From Pseudocitrobacter sp913778145 (GTDB lineage Bacteria; Pseudomonadota; Gammaproteobacteria; Enterobacterales; Enterobacteriaceae), in NCBI GenBank assembly GCA_035726825.1, contig JALNTX010000011.1, forward strand, positions 92,422 to 156,421: DNA of 64,000 bases, in the 5' to 3' direction. Positions 10,187 through 19,509 of this stretch are shown here, in pieces. Made by a program: the position numbers and the translations under genes. Below the pieces are notes generated by a model. The model saw nothing but the letters and a program-made list of their open reading frames with translations, had not been told where the DNA came from and ran no database searches. How positions within the stretch are numbered: the first letter of the stretch is position 1; every line of letters begins with the position of its first letter.

Positions 10187-10222
10187 TTAATAACCCTCTG
10201 CAAAATTACAGCGGGTTATTAA
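10187..10222. repeat. Perfect inverted repeat downstream of yfgI
   Basis: TTAATAACCC at 10187-10196 and GGGTTATTAA at 10213-10222 are exact 10-base arms with a 16-base loop, just past the yfgI stop. There is no strong T-run on either strand. It may act as the 3' end structure of the leftward yfgH-yfgI transcript. Confidence 0.5.
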
Positions 10223-10233
10223 GGAGGCGAGAA

Positions 10234-10776
10234 TCAGTCAAACCAGCTTTCTGACTTTTTCTCTTCCGCTTTACCCGCACTTTTCATGAGATCGCGGCCA
10301 CCTTCAGAAATATTTCTGTTGGCATCAGCCTCAGATTGAACAACATCTGTTTGTGCAGCTTTGTGCTTCAGATCCTGATCGATGTATTCGTTTTCCCTTT
10401 TGACGCGAGCTTCTTCTTTCGCGAGAGCCAGTTTCTGTTTCTGAATTTCTAAACTACGAAGTTCGTCTTCATAACTCTGATCACGCTTTTTATCCGCAGT
10501 CGCTTCCGCATCAAGTTTATCCTGGCGAGCCTGACGCTCTGCCGCCGCAGCGGCCGCTTTTTTATTGGCCGCTGCCGCTGCGTTAGCGCGTCGTTGCTTC
10601 TCCTGCTGGATTTCGCGATCGCGTTTTGCAACCCAATCGTCATGCTTTTTTTGCTCTTCCGCTTTGCCTTGTTGTTCAGCTTGTGCAACGGCCGAAAGCT
10701 GATCCTGTAAAGAAGCAGCTAACGCATTGCCACTCAACGCAGACAGCGCGATAAGCAGAAAGATTTTTTTCATCAA
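10234..10776 (-). CDS. yfgI: YfgI family periplasmic coiled-coil protein (DUF5384)
   Basis: A 180-residue protein with a Sec signal peptide (MMKKIFLLIALSALSGNALA). The mature part is dominated by Ala, Lys, Glu, Gln and Arg in a long predicted coiled coil (about 25-150), with a more polar tail. Length and composition match E. coli YfgI, whose molecular role is not settled. It starts 12 bases after the yfgH stop in the same direction, so the two are probably co-transcribed. Confidence 0.85.
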   Translation of the reverse strand: MMKKIFLLIALSALSGNALAASLQDQLSAVAQAEQQGKAEEQKKHDDWVAKRDREIQQEKQRRANAAAAANKKAAAAAAERQARQDKLDAEATADKKRDQSYEDELRSLEIQKQKLALAKEEARVKRENEYIDQDLKHKAAQTDVVQSEADANRNISEGGRDLMKSAGKAEEKKSESWFD

Positions 10777-10788
10777 ATCTCCTTGCTA

Positions 10789-11307
10789 TTATTTTTTCTC
10801 AGGGCATTTCGCGTTAGGTTGAATACGGGTTTCGTTATAGGTTGTCGTGATAACAACCGCGAGGCCAGTCGTAAACTGACACTCTTTCCCAACCTGGGTA
10901 GACGTGTAGACCTTAGTGCCTTCTTTATAAGTCAGAGACACCCCAGCGACTAACGTTTTGTCATTGACCATTGAGCCTGCAGCAGCACCTGCAACGCCGC
11001 CGGTCGCGGCACCCGCTGTAGTGTTAAGTGAACTGCCGGAACCCACGTTATGGCCGATCACGCCACCGGCTACCGCACCGAGAATTGCCCCAGTGGTCTG
11101 TGCCGCACGTTTGTTAGCGGTGTTATCAACAGCCACTTTAGCTGGCAGTACGGAGATGATATTAACGGTCTTCGTCTCTTGCTTAGAGTTTAACTGATCC
11201 GTTTGATAAACATCAGCAGCATGGTCGTCAGCGTTAGACTGGCATCCTACGAGGACAAATGAGGCGACAATCGCCATCGGAAGACAGCATTTTTTAAAAT
11301 TCATCAC
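10789..11307 (-). CDS. yfgH: YfgH-like lipoprotein with glycine zipper
   Basis: A 172-residue protein with a lipobox (FVLVGC) near residues 17-22, so it should be lipidated and sorted to the envelope. A glycine-zipper segment (about 70-110) is rich in GxxxG-type repeats such as GAVAGGVIGHNVG and GAATGGVAGAAAG, typical of small outer-membrane lipoproteins that insert into or oligomerise at membranes. A C-terminal Cys (about 140) may pair with the one at 168. It probably forms an operon with yfgI. The precise role is unknown. Confidence 0.88.
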   Translation of the reverse strand: MMNFKKCCLPMAIVASFVLVGCQSNADDHAADVYQTDQLNSKQETKTVNIISVLPAKVAVDNTANKRAAQTTGAILGAVAGGVIGHNVGSGSSLNTTAGAATGGVAGAAAGSMVNDKTLVAGVSLTYKEGTKVYTSTQVGKECQFTTGLAVVITTTYNETRIQPNAKCPEKK

Positions 11308-11501
11308 TATTCCTTGTTAATAAAATTGTAAAAGCAATATATTTAAGATCATTAGGGTGACAAAGTAAATATTTGTTTTTATTGATAAAATTAGTGAATG
11401 GCTTTCTATTTTAGAATAAATAAAACATATAAATTACTAGAGTATATTGCGTGTGAAATATGTGTTTTATGAATTCAATGAAAGTATGTCGGGGCCGGAT
11501 A

Positions 11502-11521
11502 ATGGCAGAGTGTTCTGCCAT
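11502..11521. repeat. Small perfect hairpin between yfgG and yfgH
   Basis: ATGGCAG / CTGCCAT with a 6-base loop in the 273-base AT-rich gap between yfgG and yfgH. It lies 60 bases downstream of the yfgG stop on the minus strand. No T-run follows, so a terminator role is uncertain. I see no gene in the rest of this gap. Confidence 0.4.
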
Positions 11522-11580
11522 AAATTCGTTGATTTATATAAGTCGTGTAATGGCAACTTGCGAGGCAGTCATGTGAATAG

Positions 11581-11772
11581 CTAGCGCTGCACAGGCTTCT
11601 CAATCGTCAGGTTCGTTGATTGTGATTCTTTTTTATCCTGATGATGGTGCCACGCGCCGATGGCGGAGTAAACGAAACGCCCGAGGAAGAACATCAAACT
11701 GATGAGGAGTATGATTCGAATCATTCGGCCGTTGAATCGGTGTCGTTTTCGCATACTGGTGGCCTGGTTCAC
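11581..11772 (-). CDS. yfgG: YfgG small single-pass membrane protein
   Basis: A 63-residue protein with a basic N-terminus (MRKRHRFNGR), one hydrophobic segment at about 18-36 (IRIILLISLMFFLGRFVYSA) and a polar tail ending in EKPVQR. It is nearly identical in layout to E. coli YfgG. The start at 11772 gives MNQATSMRKRHRF. It is divergent from yfgF across a 353-base spacer. The function is not established from sequence. Confidence 0.85.
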   Translation of the reverse strand: MNQATSMRKRHRFNGRMIRIILLISLMFFLGRFVYSAIGAWHHHQDKKESQSTNLTIEKPVQR

Positions 11773-11981
11773 AAAGGGGTCCTGTTACAATACCCACAAA
11801 CGGGGCGATAACTACATTAAGACATAGGGAATCACCGGGGTCAATCGACGGCAATGTAAAAAAACGTCAAACGAATCATTAATTAATGTTATATAAGATA
11901 ATAATGATATTTACAAACTCAATTGATTAGTCTGCCCCACCGCAAAAAAATGAAACTTAGTGTTTTTATGCACATTATTTG

Positions 11982-12022
11982 TTGATTTGCGTCAAATGCT
12001 CACGCCAATTGCCCTCTAGAAT
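11982..12022 (+). promoter_or_regulatory. Putative class II FNR promoter of yfgF
   Basis: TTGATTTGCGTCAA at 11982-11995 differs from the FNR consensus (TTGAT-N4-ATCAA) at one base. TAGAAT at 12017-12022 is a good -10. With a start near 12029 the FNR site is centred at about -41, the class II activation geometry. The rest of the 11773-12125 spacer is AT-rich with no gene visible. Confidence 0.65.
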
Positions 12023-12125
12023 TCCCAGTCCGAACCGCATCGTGACATACTTTGCGGACCATTAAGCCAGGTTGGATGCCTGTCTGAATATACCCAGCAG
12101 GATTTGGGATATCATTAGAGCATCT

Positions 12126-14378
12126 ATGTATTTCTGTAAAATATATAAAAAATATCGCGATCGCTGGTGGGCATTACCGCTTGCTTTGCCTCTGATTTTA
12201 TTGCCATTCATCAAGCTTGCTAATACATATGCATGGATCGATGGGGGCAAGGTATCACTTTATTATCTGCCACTGCCGTTTATGTTATGCCTGATGCTTT
12301 TTTTTGGCTGGAGGGCGATTCCGGGCATCGCCGCAGGCACGTGGATTTACCTCAGTAAAGATCTCACCTTTCTCGAAAGGGTGGGAATTGTCCTGCATTT
12401 TATTATCCCACTGGTACTTTCCTGGGGCGGGTATCGTATCTTTATTCCGCGTCGACAAATGGTGTCGCATGGCGATACGCGGCTGATGGCGCATCGGTTG
12501 TTCTGGCAGATGTTTTTCCCGGCAACCGTGTTTCAACTGCTGTTCCAGTTTGCCATCTACGTGGGGCTGTATCCCAGCCGTTGCGATTTTCAGTGGGTAT
12601 CGCCGCTAACGTTGCGTAGTCTGATAAACTACCAGTCGCTTCTGGTTAGTTGCTTAACGGGTGTGCCGTTTTGTTACATGTTGATTCGTCTGGCACGTAA
12701 CCCTTGCTACATTCGCGGGTTCATCTCGCAAATGCGGCTCGATTTCGACCCAAAAGTGAAGTGGACAGAAGTGCTGCTGTGGCTGTTTGCGCTCTCCACG
12801 CTGCTGGGTTTATTGCTGATGCCGCTGACCCATCAGAGTACGATTTTCAGCACCAACTATACGTTATCGCTATTGCTGCCGGTGACGCTGTGGGGGGCGA
12901 TGCGTTTTGGCTATCGCTTTATCTCACCGTTATGGACGCTGCTGTTGATTGTCACGATCCATTTCCACTATCACTATTTGCTTATTCATCCGGGCTATAG
13001 CTCTCAACTGGCGATCACCTCATCCAGCTATCTGGTGTTCTCCTTTATCATTGCCTACATTGCGGTATTGTCCACGCGTGAGCGAACTATTCACGCCAGA
13101 GTACGGCGAATGGCATTCCTTGACCCGGTGGTCCATTTACCCAATCTTCGTGCGCTGAATAGAGCGATTGACGCCGCCCCCTGGTCGGTGGTTTGTTTCT
13201 TGCGAATGCCGGATCTTGAAGTGCTGGGCCGCCACTATGGCGTAATGCTGCGCATCAACTACAAACAGAAGCTGGCCGAGTGGCTGAGCGAGGTGCTGCG
13301 GCCAGGGGAGGATGTATATCAGCTTTCAGGTCACGACCTGGCGATGCGGCTGAATACCGATGATTATCAGCAGCACATTGCGGTGGTTGATGCCAGGGTC
13401 AAACAGTTTCGCTACGTCTGGAACGGAATGCCGCTTCAGCCTCAGGTAGGAATGAGCTACTGCTATATTCATTCGCCGGTTTCCCATCTTTCACTGCTGC
13501 TGGGCGAGTTGAGTACCATTGCAGATTTATCGCTGATTACCCATCAACCGGAAAATCTTCAGCGCCGCGGTGCTTTGCATTTGCAGCAGGAATTAAAAGA
13601 TAAAGTGGCGATGATGCTGCGCGTTCAGCAGGCGCTGGAAAACGATCGTTTCTGCCTGATGGCGCAACCGATCGTCAGCATTCGCGGCGATGATTATCAT
13701 GAAGTGCTGTTGCGCATGATAGGCGATGAAGGTGTACTGATTTCGCCCAATGAATTTTTGCCCGTTGCCCATGAATTCGGCATGGCGTCACGCATTGATC
13801 TTTGGGTGCTGGAAAATACCTTGCGCTTTATGGATAGTCATCGTGAGCAGCATCCAGGAATGCGGCTGTCGGTAAATCTGTCACCTTCCACTGCCTGTGG
13901 GCTGGAGTTTTCGCAACAGGTGGCTGATTTACTGGCGAAATATAACATTGAAGCGTGGCAGCTGATTTTTGAAGTGACCGAAAGCTACTCCCTGAGCAAT
14001 CCAGAGCAAGCACGTCAAACGCTGGCTGTGCTTCAGGATATGGGGTGTCGCGTGGCGATTGATGACTTTGGAACGGGTTATGCCAGCTACGCGCGCCTGA
14101 AGCACGTCAGCGCCGATATTCTTAAAATAGACGGGAGTTTTATCCGCAATATCGCGACCAGCAGCCTCGACTACCAAATCGTCGCCTCTATTTGCCATTT
14201 GGCACGAATGAAAAATATGCGTGTGGTCGCGGAGTTTGTTGAAAATGAAGAGATTCGTGAAGCAGCAATATCGCTGGGAATTGATTATCTTCAGGGATAT
14301 TGTATCGGCAAACCAGCCCCTCTGGAGGCGCTGGCTGCCGATCCCTTACCGCCGCGATTAAGCAGCGATTTCCGGTGA
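12126..14378 (+). CDS. yfgF: Cyclic-di-GMP phosphodiesterase YfgF (anaerobic)
   Basis: A 750-residue inner-membrane EAL phosphodiesterase that hydrolyses c-di-GMP. The N-terminal third is a multi-spanning MASE1-type sensor. A degenerate GGDEF domain follows, with SGHDL at about 401-405 where GGDEF would be, so no cyclase activity is expected. The EAL domain has EVLLRM at about 526 and an intact DDFGTGYASYARLK block from 646. I chose ATG 12126 because MYFCKIYKKYRDRWW aligns with the E. coli N-terminus (747 aa); a TTG at 12072 in frame is an alternative. The gene ends inside the 3' end of the convergent ppx (21-base overlap). Confidence 0.93.
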   Translation: MYFCKIYKKYRDRWWALPLALPLILLPFIKLANTYAWIDGGKVSLYYLPLPFMLCLMLFFGWRAIPGIAAGTWIYLSKDLTFLERVGIVLHFIIPLVLSWGGYRIFIPRRQMVSHGDTRLMAHRLFWQMFFPATVFQLLFQFAIYVGLYPSRCDFQWVSPLTLRSLINYQSLLVSCLTGVPFCYMLIRLARNPCYIRGFISQMRLDFDPKVKWTEVLLWLFALSTLLGLLLMPLTHQSTIFSTNYTLSLLLPVTLWGAMRFGYRFISPLWTLLLIVTIHFHYHYLLIHPGYSSQLAITSSSYLVFSFIIAYIAVLSTRERTIHARVRRMAFLDPVVHLPNLRALNRAIDAAPWSVVCFLRMPDLEVLGRHYGVMLRINYKQKLAEWLSEVLRPGEDVYQLSGHDLAMRLNTDDYQQHIAVVDARVKQFRYVWNGMPLQPQVGMSYCYIHSPVSHLSLLLGELSTIADLSLITHQPENLQRRGALHLQQELKDKVAMMLRVQQALENDRFCLMAQPIVSIRGDDYHEVLLRMIGDEGVLISPNEFLPVAHEFGMASRIDLWVLENTLRFMDSHREQHPGMRLSVNLSPSTACGLEFSQQVADLLAKYNIEAWQLIFEVTESYSLSNPEQARQTLAVLQDMGCRVAIDDFGTGYASYARLKHVSADILKIDGSFIRNIATSSLDYQIVASICHLARMKNMRVVAEFVENEEIREAAISLGIDYLQGYCIGKPAPLEALAADPLPPRLSSDFR

Positions 14379-15899
14379 ACTTTCTTCGGTTATTTTTAAC
14401 CACCAACCGGAAACGCCTTGCCAATATTCCTGCTCTTTTTCCAGATCGAGCAGGACCAGCGCGTTTTGGCTAAACCAACCGTGCGGGAAACAGAGCGTCC
14501 AGTGGTGGGCCTCTGTTTTCAGCGTTAACGTCGGCGGCTTGGTGGTAGCCTGACGCTGATTATTCAGCAGCACGCCCAGGCGCAGCAGCTGAATCATCGG
14601 CAGAAACTGTTTCTTCTTAAACAGCGTAAAACGCGGAAGGTCATCCAGCTTGATGGCTTTACGATGATAGCGCACCATTGTCGCCATCAGCGATTGTTGC
14701 TCCTGATTGAATCCTGGCAGGTCGCTGTTTTGCAGAATATACGCAGAGTGACGATGCATACCGCTGTGATTAATATTCAGCCCAACTTCATGCAGTAAGG
14801 ATGCCCATTGCAGCAGAGCCGCCAGCTGCGGGTGCCCAAGTTTTGGATTCTGCGCCAGCCACTGTTCATACATATGCGTGGTGGTTTCCAGCACGCGCTG
14901 CGCCTGCTCACGGTCGATATTGTACTGATTCGCCAGGCTTTGCGCCGTACGGCTACGAACATCCTGATGACGGAAACGGCCTTCCATTTCATACAGCACG
15001 CCCTCGCGCAGCGCGCCGTCGGATAAGCGCAGCTCTTTGATCGCCAGCGAATCAAAGACGCCGCACAGAATTGCCAGCCCGGGAACAAACACGTTTTTGC
15101 GCTCTTCGGAAAGACCCGGCAGGCTTAGCGCCGAAAAGTTCTTACATTTCAGCACGCCTTCTACCAGCATCTCAAGACGTTCCGGGGTGATGAAACCATC
15201 TTTTTCCCCCATTTCGATCAGCACTTCATGAGCGGCTTTAATCGTGCCTGATGCGCCCAGCGCAACGTTCCAGCCCTGAATACGGTATTGCCAGGAGAGC
15301 GTTTCCAGCTTTTGTACCGCCGCCAGACGGGCGCGCTGGAAGCTTTCGCGGGTAATGACACCGCCTGGGAAAAATTGCTGCGCGAAGCTGACGCATCCCA
15401 TGCGACGGCTTTCCACCAGCTTGGGTTCGAAATCTTCGCCAATCACCAGCTCCGTCGAACCGCCGCCGATATCCAGCACCAGTTTTCGACCTTTCTCAGG
15501 CTGGGTGTGCTCTACGCCCATAAAAATCAGACGCGCTTCCTCATTACCCGAAATGATTTCAATCGGGTAAGGGATGACTTTTTCAGCACGGGTTAAAAAT
15601 TCCGTGGCGTTCGCGGCCTGGCGCAGCGAGTGCGTGCCGACGATACAGACGCTGGAAGGGGAGAACCCCTGCAGCCGTTCGGCAAACAGCGCCAGACAGC
15701 TTAATCCGCGTTCCATCGCTTCTTCGCTGAGCATATTGTTTTCATCCAGACCATCAGCCAGATGTACGCGCTGCTTCAGGCGACCAATGATCTGCATCGC
15801 GCCGTCAACCACACGGGCGATAACCATATGAAAACTGTTCGAACCAAGGTCGACCGCCGCAAATTCCTGCGGGCGGGGGGCTTTGCTTTTTATGGGCAT
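14358..15899 (-). CDS. ppx: Exopolyphosphatase
   Basis: Processively removes terminal phosphates from polyphosphate and also hydrolyses pppGpp. The 513 residues match E. coli Ppx. The N-terminal actin-like ATPase fold has VDLGSNSFHMVIARV and the second phosphate loop DIGGGSTELVIG near residue 140; a C-terminal HD-like region follows. It starts 3 bases after the ppk stop, so ppk-ppx form one operon that makes and breaks polyphosphate. The 3' end overlaps convergent yfgF. Confidence 0.97.
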   Translation of the reverse strand: MPIKSKAPRPQEFAAVDLGSNSFHMVIARVVDGAMQIIGRLKQRVHLADGLDENNMLSEEAMERGLSCLALFAERLQGFSPSSVCIVGTHSLRQAANATEFLTRAEKVIPYPIEIISGNEEARLIFMGVEHTQPEKGRKLVLDIGGGSTELVIGEDFEPKLVESRRMGCVSFAQQFFPGGVITRESFQRARLAAVQKLETLSWQYRIQGWNVALGASGTIKAAHEVLIEMGEKDGFITPERLEMLVEGVLKCKNFSALSLPGLSEERKNVFVPGLAILCGVFDSLAIKELRLSDGALREGVLYEMEGRFRHQDVRSRTAQSLANQYNIDREQAQRVLETTTHMYEQWLAQNPKLGHPQLAALLQWASLLHEVGLNINHSGMHRHSAYILQNSDLPGFNQEQQSLMATMVRYHRKAIKLDDLPRFTLFKKKQFLPMIQLLRLGVLLNNQRQATTKPPTLTLKTEAHHWTLCFPHGWFSQNALVLLDLEKEQEYWQGVSGWWLKITEESSPEIAA

Positions 15900-15902
15900 A
15901 GG

Positions 15903-17963
15903 TTATTCAGGTTGTTCAAGTGATTTTATATAGTCGTAGATCGCCTGCTGGGCCCGCACTTTACGGCGGTTACCACGCGGAACATAGCGATTACTCAGCT
16001 CTTTATCGATGAAACGGGCTTTGACCGTATCGCTGAACAGGATCTCAATAATATCGAGAATGCGCTGTTTCAGACGCGGATCGAGCAGCGGCGTCGCCAC
16101 TTCAATACGGTAGTCAATGTTACGCGTCATCCAGTCGGCGGATGAGAGATACACCTGCTTATCGCCGCCGTTTTCAAAAATATAAACCCGGTCATGTTCG
16201 AGGAAGCGGTCAACGATACTGATTACGCGGATATTGTCACTCAGCCCTTCCAGTTCCGGAATAAGCGAACACATACCACGAATCAGCAGGTTAACCTGCA
16301 CGCCCGAGCCTGACGCGGCATACAGTCTGTCAACCAGGCCTTTATCGACCAGGTTATTCAGCTTAAGCGTAATGCCCGCTTTCTGGCCGTTTTGCGCGTT
16401 GGCAATCTCCCGGTCAATCATTTCGTAAAGCAGGCGACGGGAGTTTTGCGGCGACACCATCAGGTAATCGAAGGTGACCGGACGATACGGGTTTTCAATA
16501 AAGTTGAAGACCCGCCGCACTTCATTGGTGATGCGCGCATCGGCGGTCAGCAGTGAGTAGTCGGTATAAATCCGCGCGGTTTTCTCGTTAAAGTTTCCGG
16601 TGCCGATATGGGCATAACGCACCACGTCCTCGCCTTCTTTACGCGAAATAAGGAACAGCTTGGCATGGATTTTAAGCCCCGGCGCCGAGAAGATGACGTG
16701 TACGCCTGCTTCCGTCAGCCGCTTGGCCCAATGGATGTTGGCCTCTTCATCGAAACGCGCCTGTAATTCCACTACCACGGTCACTTTCTTACCGTTGTGC
16801 GCGGCGTGGATCATCGCGTCGATGATGCGGGAATCTTTAGCCACGCGGTAGATGTTGATTTTGATGGCCAGCACGCTCGGGTCGAACGATGCCTGGCGCA
16901 GCAGTTCCAGCACGTGCTCAAAGGTATGATACGGATAATAGAGCAGCACATCGCGTTCGCGAATGGCATCAAAACCGTTGCGGAATTTATCAAACCAGAT
17001 ATGGCGTAAACGCGGCATCGGTTTGTTGACCAGATTGGCTTTACCGACGTTCGGGAAGCCAATAAAGTCTTTAAAGTTGTGATAGCGGCCACCCGGCACG
17101 ATAGAGTCGTAGCGGGAGATAGTGAGCTTTTTACGCAGCATTTCCACCATCGCATCTGGCATATCGCGCTGATACACAAAACGCACCGGCTCGGCGGTCA
17201 AACGTTGTTTCAGGCTGGACGACATCAGCTCCATCAGGCTCGATTCCATCTCGTGCACCAAATCGTATTCGGCATCACGGGTCATCTTCATCGAGTAGGC
17301 ATTCAGGGCATCGTAATCAAAGAAGCCTTTGAAGATATCGTCCAGGCAGTAACGCAGAATGTTATCCAGCAGAATCATCGGTTTGCGACGACGCGGTGTT
17401 TCCGGTGGCAGATTCACAAAGCGCGGAACCTTATCCGACGGAATTTCCAGCAGCGCGTAGTTGGTCTCGTTGCCGCGAATAATCTCCACCGCCAGATAGG
17501 TGTAATCATCCTTCAGGAACTGCACCAGATCCGTTTCCCGGTTCAGAAGAATCGGGGTAATGTGCTGGCGTAACTGATGTTTAAAGTAATGACGCAGCCA
17601 GCTTTGCTGATTCACTGAAAGCTGACGTTCGTTAATCAGGAAGATTTGATTACGCGCCATTTCCAGCAGCAGTTCATTGTAGAGGCCGTCGAATTCCTGA
17701 TCGGCTTTCAGTACGCGGGATTGGATCTTACCCAACAGATGACGAGAGTGGGCGGTGGTGCCCTGTTCTTCGCTGATGATGATGCGCCGCTTCAGTTCGG
17801 CGAAACGCACTTTGTAGAATTCATCCAGGTTATTGGAGTAAATCCCCAGAAAACGCATACGCTCAATCAGCGGGTTGCTTTTATCCGCGGCTTCCTGGAG
17901 AACCCGCTCATTGAAGGATAACCAGCTTAGCTCTTTCTCGATATACAGTTTGTCCTGACCCAT
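15903..17963 (-). CDS. ppk: Polyphosphate kinase 1
   Basis: Reversibly makes polyphosphate from ATP at the membrane. The 686 residues are within two of E. coli Ppk (688). The N-terminal helical and head domains begin MGQDKLYIEKELSWLSFNERV. The two phospholipase-D-like catalytic domains include HIGTGNFNEKTARIYTDYS, which carries the autophosphorylated His. It is the first gene of ppk-ppx. The 161 bases upstream hold no convincing pho box. Confidence 0.97.
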   Translation of the reverse strand: MGQDKLYIEKELSWLSFNERVLQEAADKSNPLIERMRFLGIYSNNLDEFYKVRFAELKRRIIISEEQGTTAHSRHLLGKIQSRVLKADQEFDGLYNELLLEMARNQIFLINERQLSVNQQSWLRHYFKHQLRQHITPILLNRETDLVQFLKDDYTYLAVEIIRGNETNYALLEIPSDKVPRFVNLPPETPRRRKPMILLDNILRYCLDDIFKGFFDYDALNAYSMKMTRDAEYDLVHEMESSLMELMSSSLKQRLTAEPVRFVYQRDMPDAMVEMLRKKLTISRYDSIVPGGRYHNFKDFIGFPNVGKANLVNKPMPRLRHIWFDKFRNGFDAIRERDVLLYYPYHTFEHVLELLRQASFDPSVLAIKINIYRVAKDSRIIDAMIHAAHNGKKVTVVVELQARFDEEANIHWAKRLTEAGVHVIFSAPGLKIHAKLFLISRKEGEDVVRYAHIGTGNFNEKTARIYTDYSLLTADARITNEVRRVFNFIENPYRPVTFDYLMVSPQNSRRLLYEMIDREIANAQNGQKAGITLKLNNLVDKGLVDRLYAASGSGVQVNLLIRGMCSLIPELEGLSDNIRVISIVDRFLEHDRVYIFENGGDKQVYLSSADWMTRNIDYRIEVATPLLDPRLKQRILDIIEILFSDTVKARFIDKELSNRYVPRGNRRKVRAQQAIYDYIKSLEQPE

Positions 17964-18095
17964 TACTACTTACACTCCGTTCCATCCACGCGTTATGGCC
18001 TGGCTATTATGGCGAGCATTCCAGTTGAATGTCCAACTGTGCCAGAAGAGTATGACACTTATTAAGCGATGGCAGGGAAAAATCGCGGGCGTGAT

Positions 18096-18118
18096 GCCCC
18101 CGGCAACAGGCCGGGGGC
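18096..18118. terminator. GC-rich hairpin between ppk and the membrane-protein gene
   Basis: GCCCCCGGC / GCCGGGGGC, a perfect 9-base stem with a 5-base loop, lies 7 bases past the stop of the leftward gene at 18125. There is no immediate T-run, so it may be an mRNA-protecting stem or a weak terminator ahead of ppk. Confidence 0.5.
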
Positions 18119-18124
18119 GGTGTA

Positions 18125-19342
18125 TCAGGCAGGGAAATCAGACTTAGGGAGTTGTTGGGCAAGCTGTGTCAGATAAAGACGCGTACTGCTCAGTAGCCCG
18201 GCGGCGTGGCTACCGTCAGATTTCACGGTCAAGTTACTCATTGACCAGATTTGACGGCTCGATTGTTGATAGATGGCCTCGCGCCATGCATCAAGGAAGT
18301 AACCCGCCAGCGTGGCGGCCACTGCGGTCGCGCAATGATACATGACCTTATCAAGACGATTGCGTGCAACAGGCCGTTGTGCCTGTATCAGGCGAAGGTG
18401 GGATTCGAGCAGGTCGTGCCGAACTTCCGGTGCCAGTTCGGCAGGCTGTGTTAGCGCCTGACGAATTTGCTCTGCCATCCGGCGCTTACTCAGCGTGTTA
18501 ATGCGGTCAACAGGAATGCAAAGGGTTAGCCCTTGCAATTTTTCGCCCGTTGTCAGCGTTAGCGGTGCGACAGTGGCATAACACTCTTGCTGAAGGCTTA
18601 TGACTACGTTGTCCGGCACGGGATGATTGCTGGCCTGTAATGTTTGACTCAACCATTGCCAGAAATCGGGTTCTTCGTGGGCGCTGAGCGGAATACCGTA
18701 AATGACGGGTTCTGTCGTACTGAAGAGCATGAGACAACGGCGGCTCCATGCAAGACAAACGATGAGCGCTGCAACCACCACCGCGCCGACTATTTCAAGC
18801 GCCATAATGACGGCGGGCGATGTCGTAAAGTTTTTTATCGCCCAGGGAAGTAATAACAATTTGCAGATCAAAATACATATCAACGTTAACAGAAAACAGG
18901 CGCTGTGGAGTGAGGTGGCAAACGCCAGAATCGTTCGGAACCAGTGGAATGAAGAAGCCTGTTCTTCTGGCTCAAGACCGCTGGCATTAATCGAAATAAC
19001 GCGAGAACACAGGCGCTGTGCAAAAATTCCTGAAAATAGCGTCAGTACTGAAAATATTATTGCCAATATAGATATTGGATGGGAAATATTTATGCAGTTA
19101 ATATATTTGCCGAATTTTTCCGTAGCCGCCTGATAAAAATCGATAGCGTTTTGTTTTGGCAGCGAACGCCCTTCCCATTGGTAGGTCTGGTTGTCGGAGG
19201 ATTGTGCCAGCTCGAATTTTGCTTCCATTTCATGGATGGATGATGCTGTCTTTTGAATGTGCAAATAACTTACACAGGAATAAAACAAGAAAAAGACAGG
19301 AATGACCCAAACAACTAATAACAACGTCCTGTTTTTAAACAT
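18125..19342 (-). CDS. Unrecognised inner-membrane protein with M48-like segment lacking HExxH
   Basis: A 405-residue protein with four hydrophobic segments (about 6-23, 87-109, 135-166, 175-199) and a soluble C-terminal half. Residues 211-285 (TEPVIYGIPLS..., PDFWQWL, PVPDNVVISL, YATVAPLTL, GEKLQGLTLCIP) look to me like the stretch just before the HExxH helix in large membrane-bound M48-family proteins. Where HExxH should follow there is only KRRMAEQIRQAL, so it is probably not an active peptidase. This family link is from memory of the pattern. The gene lies between ppk and purN, where K-12 has nothing. Its 5' half is more AT-rich than its neighbours, and it has its own strong promoter; both suggest acquisition. 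Function unknown. Confidence 0.75.
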   Translation of the reverse strand: MFKNRTLLLVVWVIPVFFLFYSCVSYLHIQKTASSIHEMEAKFELAQSSDNQTYQWEGRSLPKQNAIDFYQAATEKFGKYINCINISHPISILAIIFSVLTLFSGIFAQRLCSRVISINASGLEPEEQASSFHWFRTILAFATSLHSACFLLTLICILICKLLLLPWAIKNFTTSPAVIMALEIVGAVVVAALIVCLAWSRRCLMLFSTTEPVIYGIPLSAHEEPDFWQWLSQTLQASNHPVPDNVVISLQQECYATVAPLTLTTGEKLQGLTLCIPVDRINTLSKRRMAEQIRQALTQPAELAPEVRHDLLESHLRLIQAQRPVARNRLDKVMYHCATAVAATLAGYFLDAWREAIYQQSSRQIWSMSNLTVKSDGSHAAGLLSSTRLYLTQLAQQLPKSDFPA

Positions 19343-19377
19343 AACCTTATGCCAGGTGAATAAATAATCTGGCGAGA

Positions 19378-19406
19378 ATTAGAGGATATTTAGTGACGAA
19401 TGTCAA
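19378..19406 (-). promoter_or_regulatory. Near-ideal sigma-70 promoter for the membrane-protein gene
   Basis: On the minus strand TTGACA (19406-19401), a 17-base spacer and TCTAAT (19383-19378) precede the ATG at 19342. The predicted transcript starts near 19371, giving a leader of about 29 bases. Confidence 0.75.
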
Positions 19407-19509
19407 AAGTATTATATTAATTTCTTTGCATTATAATTGGTGAGAAAAATAAAGGTGGGAAGTATTTATTTGATGAATTCACCACCGCGTTATGCGATGG
19501 TGAATAACA

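Noticed and set aside
18020..18075. Possible pho box upstream of ppk
   Set aside because: A GTGTCAT and a CTGGCAC can be found on the minus strand, but the spacing is 13 and not 11 bases and the second half is poor.
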